Assembly: GCF_938010505.1 (NCBI RefSeq)
Contig: NZ_CALLVP010000130.1
Coordinates: 1 to 8,249, forward strand
Source of the DNA: an uncultured Veillonella sp.
GTDB lineage: Bacteria; Bacillota; Negativicutes; Veillonellales; Veillonellaceae
Length of the DNA stretch: 8,249 nt
Reading direction: 5' to 3'
Made by a program: the position numbers and the translations under genes. The stretch's first letter is position 1, and the number at the start of each line of letters is the position of its first letter. This document shows positions 1 to 6,314 of this stretch, one piece after another. Under the pieces are notes generated by a model, which saw nothing but the letters and a program-made list of their open reading frames with translations, had not been told where the DNA came from and ran no database searches.

Positions 1-804
1 GTATTGACTCAAATGGCCTGTGAAGTAATAGGTTGTCCTATGGAATATATGACTGTTATTGAATCAGATACAGATATCGTACCATTCGATCCAGGGTCCT
101 ACGCATCTAGTACAACCTATGTAACGGGGACTGCTGCTAAGATGGCTGCAGAAGAGTTACGCACTAAGATTATTGCTAAATTTGCTCAATTCTTTGAAAC
201 CGACGTTGAGAACGTTGACTTTGATGGCGTTGTAGCTACCACGAAAGACGGCTCCAAAACAATGGATATCCATCAATTGGCACCAAAATTATTAGTTGGT
301 GCTAATGCAGAGCAATTGTCTGGTTTCGCTACATGGGGTAGTCATACATCCCCACCTCCATTCATGGCATCTATTGCTGAGGTAAAGGTAGATAAACAAA
401 CAGGTAAGGTTATTCCTCTTCATTTCTATTCTTGTGTTGATTGCGGTACTGTTATCAACCCTAAATTGGCTCGCGTTCAAGTTGAGGGTGGTGTGGTACA
501 AGCTATCGGGATGGCTTTATATGAAGATGTACGCTATTCCAACAATGGTCGTTTGGAAACAAATAATCTTATGACTTATAAAATCCCAACCCGTCAGGAT
601 ATTGGTGAATTACATACAGACTTTGTAGAATCTTACGAGCCTACAGGTGGCTTCGGCGCTAAATCTATTGGTGAGGTTGTCATCAATACGGGGTGCCCTG
701 CTATCCAACATGCCATTAAAAATGCAGTTGGTGCGGATATTCGTACATTACCTATGACACCTGAGAAGGTATTTATGGCTATGGACGAGAAATATAAAGT
801 ATAG
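1..804 (+). CDS. Xanthine dehydrogenase family molybdopterin-binding (catalytic) subunit, C-terminal 267 residues; 5' end outside window
   Basis: This is the C-terminal part of the large molybdenum-binding subunit of a xanthine dehydrogenase/aldehyde oxidase family hydroxylase. The reading frame is open from base 1, so the TTG at base 4 is an internal Leu codon and not a start. Visible family marks, numbered from the first codon of the window, are a GSYASSTTY segment at 32-40, PPPFMASIAEVKVD at 118-131, the cofactor-side VEGGVVQAIGMAL at 161-173, and GFGAKSIGE at 217-225. The Glu of the last motif (E225) aligns with the catalytic base of the family. These enzymes hydroxylate purines or other N-heterocycles in the cytoplasm and pass electrons to FAD and Fe-S subunits. 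No in-frame TGA is present, so selenium would be a non-protein ligand of Mo rather than selenocysteine. The stop is TAG. The next gene starts 41 bp later with no terminator between. The exact substrate cannot be told from this part. Confidence 0.92.
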   Translation, partial: VLTQMACEVIGCPMEYMTVIESDTDIVPFDPGSYASSTTYVTGTAAKMAAEELRTKIIAKFAQFFETDVENVDFDGVVATTKDGSKTMDIHQLAPKLLVGANAEQLSGFATWGSHTSPPPFMASIAEVKVDKQTGKVIPLHFYSCVDCGTVINPKLARVQVEGGVVQAIGMALYEDVRYSNNGRLETNNLMTYKIPTRQDIGELHTDFVESYEPTGGFGAKSIGEVVINTGCPAIQHAIKNAVGADIRTLPMTPEKVFMAMDEKYKV

Positions 805-830
805 AGATTTCTAGTTCCTTTTACTTTCTA

Positions 831-836
831 AGGAGG
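831..836 (+). promoter_or_regulatory. Ribosome binding site of yqeC
   Basis: A perfect AGGAGG lies 9 bp before the ATG at 846. It supports that start and shows that this gene, unlike those after it, is translated independently of its upstream neighbour. Confidence 0.8.
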
Positions 837-845
837 CCTGGTTCT

Positions 846-1604
846 ATGACATCACAAACATCCTATTGGAATCGATTGATTCAGCCGGGAATCGTTGCTC
901 TTGTTGGGGCAGGCGGTAAAACGACTGTGCTTTCAAAACTAGTAGAATATGGACGGCTGAAAGGTCAGCCCATCGTAGTTACGACTACGACTCGACTCTA
1001 TGAATCTCAGGTTGCTCATTATGAACCGATTTATACTCGAAATATTAATGAAGCCGATGAGTATTGTACCGACCGTCTTTTACGTGGCTATTGTGGTGCG
1101 TGGTTCGCTGGAATTACAGGAACAAAGGTAGACTCCTTAGATTGTGATCTTATCGATGGTTTAGCCAAGTTACATCCAAATTGGCAAATTGTTGTAGAAG
1201 CAGATGGAGCGAAGGAAAAATGGCTCAAGGCGCCTAAGACGACTGAGCCTGTAATTCCATCTCTTACAAAGACTACGATTGGCCTCGTAAATCTTCAAAT
1301 GCTAGGGGCCCCATTAGATGAGGACCACGTACATAATATCGAGCTCGTTCAAGATATTGTAAAGCGCGATATGGGGGCTATTGTAACTCCGCGTATGTTG
1401 GCTGATCTTGTTTTGCATAGGCAAGGCCTATTCCAATACAGTAAAGGTAAGAAAATACTATTCTGTACTGGTTATGAAACAGTACAACATCGCATCATCG
1501 ATGATTTTATTGATCATATTGTTGATAGCGATATTTCGGCTATCATTTTGGCTGATGGATACAAAGCAAGTTGTGAAATCCGTCGCATTATTCAATGTCG
1601 GTAG
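846..1604 (+). CDS. yqeC: Selenium cofactor biosynthesis protein YqeC (P-loop accessory protein of Se-dependent molybdenum hydroxylases)
   Basis: This 252-residue protein has the length and layout of the YqeC family. That family is a marker of selenium-dependent molybdenum hydroxylases, but its exact reaction is not established. A Walker A-like GAGGKTT at residues 21-27 follows a hydrophobic strand (IVALV), so nucleotide binding is expected. The VVTTTTRLY segment and the family signature VVEADGAKEKWLKAP follow in the middle of the protein. No signal peptide or membrane segment is seen, so it should act in the cytoplasm. The ATG start has a perfect Shine-Dalgarno sequence. The stop TAG is 6 bp before the next ATG, consistent with one operon from the hydroxylase subunit onward. 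YqeB and a MocA-like transferase beside it strengthen the call. Confidence 0.9.
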   Translation: MTSQTSYWNRLIQPGIVALVGAGGKTTVLSKLVEYGRLKGQPIVVTTTTRLYESQVAHYEPIYTRNINEADEYCTDRLLRGYCGAWFAGITGTKVDSLDCDLIDGLAKLHPNWQIVVEADGAKEKWLKAPKTTEPVIPSLTKTTIGLVNLQMLGAPLDEDHVHNIELVQDIVKRDMGAIVTPRMLADLVLHRQGLFQYSKGKKILFCTGYETVQHRIIDDFIDHIVDSDISAIILADGYKASCEIRRIIQCR

Positions 1605-1610
1605 GTACTC

Positions 1611-2333
1611 ATGACTAATGTGAAAGCAAATTGTGATACCGCTTTTAATTCCATGAGAGACCCCATAGACCGTCGTCCTTTGCACATTGGCATTGTCCTC
1701 CTTGTAGGAGGACAATCCAAGCGCATGGGATGTAATAAGCAGCTCTTAGCCTGGCGTGGTAAGACTGTTCTAGATGCGGTCTGTGGGGCTCTTCAATGTG
1801 GATGGGGTGGACAGGTAGTTTCTACTATGTCCTGCAAACTACCTTTTGTGGCGGTTACTGGTGATGATCATGAGAAACTTGAACCTATTGTCACAAGCTA
1901 TGGTTTTGAAGCGATTCGAAATGACCATCCTGAACTAGGGCAAGGTGTGTCTATAGGAATAGGAGTACGTCATTTGGTGAATACGTCACCCATACCGTTA
2001 GACGGTATTCTCTGTTCAGTAGGAGATCAACCACTTCTGACGAGTGCTGTTGTACATAAGGTCATTAGTGCATTTAGTGAAAACTTTCATTCGAAAACTA
2101 TCGTCGTCCCGCATTATGGGGCGAACTATCAATCGGGAAATCCCGTTCTCTTTGGGTCGTATTGGTTTGAATTTTTACAACAGATCCAAGGGGATCAAGG
2201 CGGCAAGAGCATCATCCGTGGTGATGGTAAGGAACATGTCGTGAAATTATGGATTAGTGATGATATTGGCGACGATATTGACACACCCGATGATTTTGAG
2301 CGTTTAAAACATCGTGAAAGTGAGGCATTATGA
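1611..2333 (+). CDS. mocA: Molybdenum cofactor nucleotidyltransferase, MocA/YgfJ family
   Basis: This MobA-like nucleotidyltransferase (240 residues) should transfer CMP or another nucleotide from NTP to molybdopterin for a hydroxylase of the xanthine dehydrogenase type. The nucleotide-binding signature is LVGGQSKRMGCNK at 31-43, a variant of the usual LAAGxSxRMGxxK. The metal-binding strand ending in GDQPLL (138-143), GNPVLF (176-181), GDQGGKSII (194-202) and DIDTPDDF (222-229) follow in family order. About 24 residues precede the first core strand, longer than usual, and a second ATG exists at 1653. The first ATG is kept because a GGTAGG lies 5 bp upstream of it and 1653 has no clear Shine-Dalgarno sequence. 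A Cys-containing stretch at roughly 59-80, before VAVTG, looks like an insertion relative to simple family members. The stop overlaps the yqeB start in an ATGA. Cytidylyl specificity is inferred from context, not from seen residues. Confidence 0.85.
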   Translation: MTNVKANCDTAFNSMRDPIDRRPLHIGIVLLVGGQSKRMGCNKQLLAWRGKTVLDAVCGALQCGWGGQVVSTMSCKLPFVAVTGDDHEKLEPIVTSYGFEAIRNDHPELGQGVSIGIGVRHLVNTSPIPLDGILCSVGDQPLLTSAVVHKVISAFSENFHSKTIVVPHYGANYQSGNPVLFGSYWFEFLQQIQGDQGGKSIIRGDGKEHVVKLWISDDIGDDIDTPDDFERLKHRESEAL

Positions 2334-3142
2334 AACCATTGGTACTTATGCGTGGAGGCGGAGACATCGCTTCCGGCGCTGTATATAGATTGAAACGGGC
2401 GGGCTATCCCGTTGTAATTAGTGAAATAGCGATTCCTACCATGATTCGCCGCGAAGTATGTTACGGTAATGCGGTTCATCGTGGCGAAATGATTTTGGAA
2501 CGTTTTGTAGCTCGTCATGTGTCTCTTAGTGAAGTGAAAGATACGTTGGCACAGGGGGTCATTCCCGTCGTCACTAATTCATATGAGGAATTAGTAGATA
2601 CTCTAAAACCAGCTATTGTGGTAGATGGTATTTTAAGTAAAAAAAATCTTGGGACAAAACGAGATGATGCAGAGCTTGTCATAGGCGTGGGCCCTGGGTT
2701 TACTGCTGGAGAAGATGTAGACGTGGTCATTGAAACGATGCGTGGTCATTCATTAGGTCGCTGTATCTATGATGGACCAGCTCAACCAAACACAGGTGTT
2801 CCTGGAAATGTAGGTGGCTACACTCATGAGCGTGTTATCCATTCTCCAAAGGCCGGCCTATTTACAGCGAAACGTCATATTGGGGATTCTGTACAAGCCA
2901 ATGAGGTGATTGGTTATGTTGATGAAGAACCAGTCCGGGCTAAAATTACAGGTATTTTACGAGGCATTTTAAAAAGTGGGCTCATCGTATCAGACCATTT
3001 CAAGTTGGCCGATGTGGATGCTCGTTGTGAAGAGTCTCATTGTTATAGTATTTCAGATAAATCTCTAGCTGTTGGTGGTGGCGTTTTAGAGGCTGTTACC
3101 GCTTGGGATTATGAAAGGAATCTAGATGGAAACAATCTATGA
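2330..3142 (+). CDS. yqeB: Selenium-dependent molybdenum hydroxylase maturation protein YqeB (EF2563 family)
   Basis: The protein has 270 residues, typical for the family. Its N-terminal half shows a Rossmann-like opening with RGGGDIASGAVYRL at 8-21, then EIAIPTMIRREVCYG at 32-46, a VVDGILSKKN segment near 98-106, and VIGVGPGFTAGEDVD at 117-131. The C-terminal half (about 168-230) has a repeated glycine pattern like a small beta-barrel or barrel-sandwich fold. The protein closes with the family signature ISDKSLAVGGGVLEAV at 241-256. YqeB occurs with SelD and YqeC in genomes that have selenium-dependent molybdenum hydroxylases and is thought to help install selenium at the Mo site; the chemistry is not known. 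The start overlaps mocA by 4 bp, and the end overlaps the next gene by 17 bp, so translation is probably coupled. Confidence 0.9.
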   Translation: MKPLVLMRGGGDIASGAVYRLKRAGYPVVISEIAIPTMIRREVCYGNAVHRGEMILERFVARHVSLSEVKDTLAQGVIPVVTNSYEELVDTLKPAIVVDGILSKKNLGTKRDDAELVIGVGPGFTAGEDVDVVIETMRGHSLGRCIYDGPAQPNTGVPGNVGGYTHERVIHSPKAGLFTAKRHIGDSVQANEVIGYVDEEPVRAKITGILRGILKSGLIVSDHFKLADVDARCEESHCYSISDKSLAVGGGVLEAVTAWDYERNLDGNNL

Positions 3143-3854
3143 TGTGATGAAAGACCGTCTACAGGTTACTGAAGCTACCTTGATGGTTACCGTTTTATCT
3201 GGTCCTCGCCAAGGGGATAAGACTATTTATGCCGAAGATGGTAGCGTTTTATACGGTACTGCGATTGAAGGCTTTACAGTAGATAAAGCAAAGTTAAATT
3301 CCCTTTGTATGGTAGGCGAAATGGAGTGTTTCGTACAACCTGTAGAAAATGATCCGTCTGTTCTTGTATTAGGCGCAGGTCATGTTAGTAGAGCTATTAC
3401 AGATTTGTTGTTGTTTATTGGCTGTCGTGTTACAGTCGTAGATGACCGTCCAGAATATGTAGTCCCTGAATTTTTTGATGAACGTGTTATACGTAAGTGC
3501 TTACCTTTAGAAAACTTCAAGAACGACTTACCTCTTGATGAATATAATGGCTTTATCATTGTGACGCGTGCTCATGAGTACGATAATATATGCTTGGAAC
3601 AATTACGTAATTACTTGCCTACGTATATGGGTGTTATGGGTAGCCAAAAACGCATTCATCATGCCTTTGAAGTGTTACGTGAGCAAGGCTGGACTCAAGA
3701 TGAGTTAGACATGATCTATGCTCCAATTGGCTTAGATCTTGGTGCACAAACACCTGAAGAAATTGCATTATCTATTGTTAGTGAATATTTGGCAGTGGTG
3801 CGTGGTAAAAAAGGCGGCTCATTGCGGAAAGGTAGAGTGATCCATGAATCGTGA
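3126..3854 (+). CDS. xdhC: XdhC-like protein: shortened, degenerate CoxI-type N-terminus plus intact XdhC Rossmann domain
   Basis: XdhC proteins bind molybdenum cofactor, help sulfurate it and insert it into xanthine dehydrogenase. This 242-residue protein has the C-terminal Rossmann domain intact: VLVLGAGHVSRAI at 79-91, the strand ending VVDDRPEY at 104-111, GVMGSQKRIHHAF in the middle, and PIGLDLGAQTPEEIALSIVSE near the end. The first 75 residues resemble an XdhC/CoxI domain that has decayed. DGSVLYGTAIEG at 38-49 stands where DGS-GTIGGG is expected, and MVGEMECFVQ at 62-71 stands where the CGGQMDV-type Cys motif is expected. The next gene encodes exactly that domain in intact form. The start lies inside the yqeB end (17-bp overlap) with AAGGAA 5 bp upstream. 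The call to family is firm. Whether this protein alone can bind the cofactor is doubtful because the conserved Cys and glycines are missing. Confidence 0.85.
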   Translation: METIYDVMKDRLQVTEATLMVTVLSGPRQGDKTIYAEDGSVLYGTAIEGFTVDKAKLNSLCMVGEMECFVQPVENDPSVLVLGAGHVSRAITDLLLFIGCRVTVVDDRPEYVVPEFFDERVIRKCLPLENFKNDLPLDEYNGFIIVTRAHEYDNICLEQLRNYLPTYMGVMGSQKRIHHAFEVLREQGWTQDELDMIYAPIGLDLGAQTPEEIALSIVSEYLAVVRGKKGGSLRKGRVIHES

Positions 3855-4158
3855 GTTTATTGAATATCTTAGTGAACGTAAAAACGAAACCTTAGCAGTA
3901 GCCACTATTTTATATACTCAAGGATCCACACCTCGTAAAGCTGGTACATCTATGGTTGTATTCCCCGATGGATCCATTTTTGGCACTATCGGCGGCGGTC
4001 GTGCAGAAAATGAAATCCGTTTAAGTGCTGTTGACTCTTTGAATAAAAAAGAAGCTCACCGTCGTATTGATGTTCTTCTTGATGATGACGTGGCTGTTAA
4101 AGAAGGCATGGTCTGTGGTGGCCAAATGGATGTATGGATTGAAACACAAAACATCTAA
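3844..4158 (+). CDS. Free-standing XdhC/CoxI-domain protein (104 residues)
   Basis: This small protein is a single XdhC_CoxI domain. It shows LAVATILYTQGSTPRKAG at 17-34, the DGSIFGTIGGGRAENEI segment at 42-58, and VCGGQMDVWIE at 90-100. The Cys at 91 and the glycine cluster at 50-52 are the residues usually linked to cofactor handling. In full-length XdhC the position after GTIGGG is commonly Cys; here it is Arg (R53). Full-length XdhC has this domain first, followed by a Rossmann domain. Here the Rossmann protein is encoded just upstream and overlaps by 11 bp, so the two proteins probably work as a pair and are made together. AAAGGT about 11 bp before the ATG serves as a weak ribosome binding site. 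This is the last gene of the operon; the stop is TAA. Confidence 0.85.
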   Translation: MNREFIEYLSERKNETLAVATILYTQGSTPRKAGTSMVVFPDGSIFGTIGGGRAENEIRLSAVDSLNKKEAHRRIDVLLDDDVAVKEGMVCGGQMDVWIETQNI

Positions 4159-4250
4159 TATGGTTGAGTTCATCTAACAGAATATTAATCTAAAGAATGC
4201 ATATATATAAATTATTTTTTCATTTATAAAAACGTAGTATTATAGATTCA

Positions 4251-4256
4251 TATAAT
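4251..4256 (+). promoter_or_regulatory. Candidate -10 box of a cdaA promoter
   Basis: A perfect TATAAT lies in the AT-rich spacer 128 bp before the cdaA ATG. No good -35 hexamer is seen at 17 bp, so the call is weak. The rest of the spacer from 4159 to 4325 is AT-rich with no convincing gene. Some promoter upstream of the hairpin at 4326-4365 is needed unless cdaA is transcribed by readthrough from the molybdenum operon. Confidence 0.3.
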
Positions 4257-4325
4257 GCGATGTATGAAAAAATCTCATTCAGTGTCTGTTTCTAAATTTA
4301 CAGTACTCTCAAAATGAGTTAAAAT

Positions 4326-4365
4326 ATAAGGTACAGTCAAAGGATTGGCTGTACCTTATTATTTT
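4326..4365 (+). terminator. Terminator-like hairpin directly upstream of the cdaA ribosome binding site
   Basis: An 11-bp perfect inverted repeat has arms ATAAGGTACAG (4326-4336) and CTGTACCTTAT (4349-4359). In RNA it extends inward by a U-G and a C-G pair, leaving an 8-nt loop. A T-rich stretch (TTATTATTTT, 4356-4365) overlaps and follows the right arm. It may end the upstream operon, attenuate cdaA transcription, or both. The A-rich bases before the left arm also give a T-rich tail on the other strand, so the structure is symmetrical. Confidence 0.7.
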
Positions 4366-4383
4366 GTATAAGGAGCTATTTTT

Positions 4384-5196
4384 ATGCATATTGACGCACT
4401 TATACATACCTTTAGGCTTCTTGATATCGTGGATATCATAATAGTTGCCATTGGTATTTACTATTTATATAAGTTGCTTAAAGATACACGGGCCGTTTCT
4501 CTATTGAAAGGTCTCGTTATGTTGGCAATTTTAAATTTATTGAGTCACTTGTTAAATCTGTACGTTATCAACTGGATTTTGCAACAAAGTATGACCGTTC
4601 TTCTCTTTGCGTTACCAGTTGTATTCCAACCAGAATTGCGTCGTGCTCTAGAACAATTGGGTCGTGGTCGAATTTTCAGTAAGGCGCAAAATGTAAACGA
4701 AGAAGAAATGGACATGGTCATTAATGAAGTGATGGCTGCGGCTCGCGTTATGTCCCGTGAACATACGGGGGCACTTATCGTTTTTGAACGTGAAGTAGGT
4801 CTCAATGATTTTGTAGATACTGGTATTCTTATTGATGCTGTATTGAGCCGCGAGTTGATTAAAAATATCTTTGTTCCAAGTACACCGCTTCATGATGGGG
4901 CACTTATCATTCGCGATGGGCGCATTCGCGCCGCTGGATGTTTGCTGCCTTTGACAGAAGACCGTACATTGAGCACTGAATTAGGTACGCGTCACCGTGC
5001 AGCTATCGGTTTGTCTGAGCAAACGGATGCAGTTGTAATAGTTGTCAGTGAGGAAACAGGGACGATTTCTTATACGTATGGTGGTCATATTTATCGCCAT
5101 TTACCAGAGGATCAAATTAAGGAAGCCTTGCGCACCTTTATGGAACGCCCTCGTCAAACCATTACTAGTATGTGGAAATGGAGGGCAAATAAATGA
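4384..5196 (+). CDS. cdaA: Membrane diadenylate cyclase CdaA (DacA)
   Basis: CdaA makes c-di-AMP from two ATP, a signal that controls potassium and osmolyte transport and is linked to wall synthesis in Firmicutes. The 270-residue protein has the standard layout. Three hydrophobic membrane segments lie at about 13-30, 40-58 and 62-80. A short linker and coiled region (about 84-118) follow, then the DAC catalytic domain. The catalytic motif LHDGALII is at 169-176 (DGA 171-173), GTRHRAA at 201-207 and SEETG at 222-226; all are intact, so the enzyme should be active. AAGGAG at 4370-4375 lies 8 bp before the ATG. The gene overlaps cdaR by 4 bp (ATGA). Its leader contains a terminator-like hairpin, which may set its expression. 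Confidence 0.96.
   Translation: MHIDALIHTFRLLDIVDIIIVAIGIYYLYKLLKDTRAVSLLKGLVMLAILNLLSHLLNLYVINWILQQSMTVLLFALPVVFQPELRRALEQLGRGRIFSKAQNVNEEEMDMVINEVMAAARVMSREHTGALIVFEREVGLNDFVDTGILIDAVLSRELIKNIFVPSTPLHDGALIIRDGRIRAAGCLLPLTEDRTLSTELGTRHRAAIGLSEQTDAVVIVVSEETGTISYTYGGHIYRHLPEDQIKEALRTFMERPRQTITSMWKWRANK
5180..5185 (+). promoter_or_regulatory. Ribosome binding site of cdaR, inside the cdaA end
   Basis: GGAGGG lies 7 bp before the ATG at 5193 and 10 bp before a second ATG at 5196. The spacing slightly favours the first ATG, which overlaps the cdaA stop, but initiation at either codon would change the protein by only one residue. Confidence 0.65.
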
Positions 5197-6113
5197 TGAT
5201 TCATTTGAAACGCAACTGGCCAGCTAAATTATTATCCTTGTTAGCGGCCATCGTCATGTGGTTCTTTATCATGCGTGATCAGAACCCTGTGATGGAGGTA
5301 GCTTATACGGTACCTGTACAGGTTCAAAATCTTAATTCTGGCTATATCATAGAAGATGCACCAGATACGGTTCGAATTATATTGACCGGCCCTCGTGATA
5401 CGATTATTTCTATGAAATCTGATAATCTACGGGCTTATATCGATGCATCTGGAGTAAAACCAGGTCAAAACAATGTGACGATTACTTTTACCCCACCTGC
5501 AGGGATGACTCTTGTAGAAGTCAAACCGGATAATATTACTATTAATGTTGACGAATATGCAGAGAGAAAGATTCCTGTTGAAATTGTTCCAATCGGCAAA
5601 TTCTCTGATGATATTGCCATGAAATCGATAACGATTGTGCCGAAAGAGGTAACTGTTTCTGGACGTAAACAACAAGTTAACGCGGTGAACAAGGTTGTTA
5701 TGAAAGTCAATGTGGCTGGTCAAACCAAGAACTTCAGCGCTGTTAGTACCTTAGAAGCTTGGGATACGGCCGGTAATGTACTAGATGTACATATTAATCC
5801 GAACCAAGGGCAGGCACAATACGAACTCAACTTATTACGTAAAGAAAAGGCAGTTCCTATTGCTGTACCGACTGTAGGCACTGTAGCGGAAGGTTATGAA
5901 GTTAAATCTACATCTGCTACGCCGACGCAACTAACGGTTACAGGCCGTGAAGAAATGATTGATCCGGTTACAGAAATACAAACAGAACCTATCGATGTAT
6001 CGGGTGCTACTGAAACCGTACAGGGTAACTATAACTTAGTATTACCGAATGGTGTTAATAGCAATACCACAACGGTACGAGTGAAGGTAGAAATACAAAA
6101 GAAAAGTAATTAA
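5193..6113 (+). CDS. cdaR: CdaA regulatory protein CdaR (YbbR-repeat protein)
   Basis: CdaR is a membrane-anchored protein that binds CdaA and modulates c-di-AMP synthesis from outside the membrane. This one has 306 residues. A single N-terminal membrane segment (about 11-27, following basic residues KRNWPAK) is followed by three beta-rich YbbR repeats at roughly 36-119, 126-212 and 219-302. The repeats share a strand-turn pattern seen in IILTGPRDTI (62-71), VTVSGRKQQV (153-162) and LTVTGREEMI (247-256). Members with four repeats are known from other Firmicutes, so this is a slightly short version. Its start overlaps the cdaA stop, and a strong intrinsic terminator lies 44 bp after its TAA stop, so cdaA and cdaR form a closed two-gene unit. 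Confidence 0.93.
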   Translation: MMIHLKRNWPAKLLSLLAAIVMWFFIMRDQNPVMEVAYTVPVQVQNLNSGYIIEDAPDTVRIILTGPRDTIISMKSDNLRAYIDASGVKPGQNNVTITFTPPAGMTLVEVKPDNITINVDEYAERKIPVEIVPIGKFSDDIAMKSITIVPKEVTVSGRKQQVNAVNKVVMKVNVAGQTKNFSAVSTLEAWDTAGNVLDVHINPNQGQAQYELNLLRKEKAVPIAVPTVGTVAEGYEVKSTSATPTQLTVTGREEMIDPVTEIQTEPIDVSGATETVQGNYNLVLPNGVNSNTTTVRVKVEIQKKSN

Positions 6114-6157
6114 TGGATGATCGCCCTTTTAGTGAGCTTTGAAACCATTAGGACTTG

Positions 6158-6201
6158 AGACCCTAATAGAGTGGGAATTTTCTCTATTAGGGTCTATTTT
6201 T
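6158..6201 (+). terminator. Strong intrinsic terminator after cdaR
   Basis: A perfect 14-bp inverted repeat has arms AGACCCTAATAGAG (6158-6171) and CTCTATTAGGGTCT (6182-6195), a 10-nt loop, and a following ATTTTT run. It should stop cdaA-cdaR transcription. It separates the pair from the flavoprotein gene and from glmM. Confidence 0.9.
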
Positions 6202-6234
6202 GTGATTTGTATATTAGCTTTTATAGTAGTGTTG

Positions 6235-6240
6235 TATAAT
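6235..6240 (+). promoter_or_regulatory. Candidate -10 box for the FAD-dependent dehydrogenase gene
   Basis: A perfect TATAAT lies 34 bp after the terminator and 109 bp before the ATG at 6350. No convincing -35 hexamer is seen at 16-18 bp upstream. The place is right for a promoter because the terminator before it isolates the gene. Confidence 0.4.
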
Positions 6241-6263
6241 AAAGATGTATGACCATTTTCTTA

Positions 6264-6314
6264 TAGGTCAAGTGTCAAAGAATTTAGGTCAAAGAATAAA
6301 GAATAAAGAAGTAG
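6264..6314 (+). repeat. Short 7-bp-periodic direct repeats in the leader of the flavoprotein gene
   Basis: TAGGTCAA occurs at 6264-6271 and 6285-6292 (21 bp apart). GTCAAAGAAT occurs at 6274-6283 and 6288-6297 (14 bp apart). GAATAAA is doubled at 6294-6307. All distances are multiples of 7, so the stretch reads as about seven related heptads on a purine-rich + strand. Confidence 0.65.

Noticed and set aside
292..501. Minus-strand open frame within the hydroxylase subunit gene
   Set aside because: It lies wholly inside a well-supported + strand gene, has low-complexity unlike-protein composition and no family motif.
1..804. Possible selenocysteine in the hydroxylase
   Set aside because: There is no in-frame TGA in the visible part; in this enzyme class selenium is a non-protein ligand.
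1408..1614. 68-residue + strand frame overlapping the yqeC end
   Set aside because: It is a shifted-frame shadow of yqeC with no ribosome binding site or motif.
2195..2518. Minus-strand 107-residue open frame across the mocA-yqeB junction
   Set aside because: It is antisense to two recognised genes with no motif or plausible start signal.
4264..4317. 17-residue open frame (MKKSHSVSVSKFTVLSK) just before the cdaA hairpin, looking like an attenuator leader peptide
   Set aside because: It has no ribosome binding site, would start only about 8 bp after the -10 candidate, and shows no run of a regulatory amino acid.
6158..6201. Considered as a riboswitch for the flavoprotein gene
   Set aside because: It is a simple perfect stem with a T run close after cdaR, with no extra conserved structure, so a plain terminator explains it.
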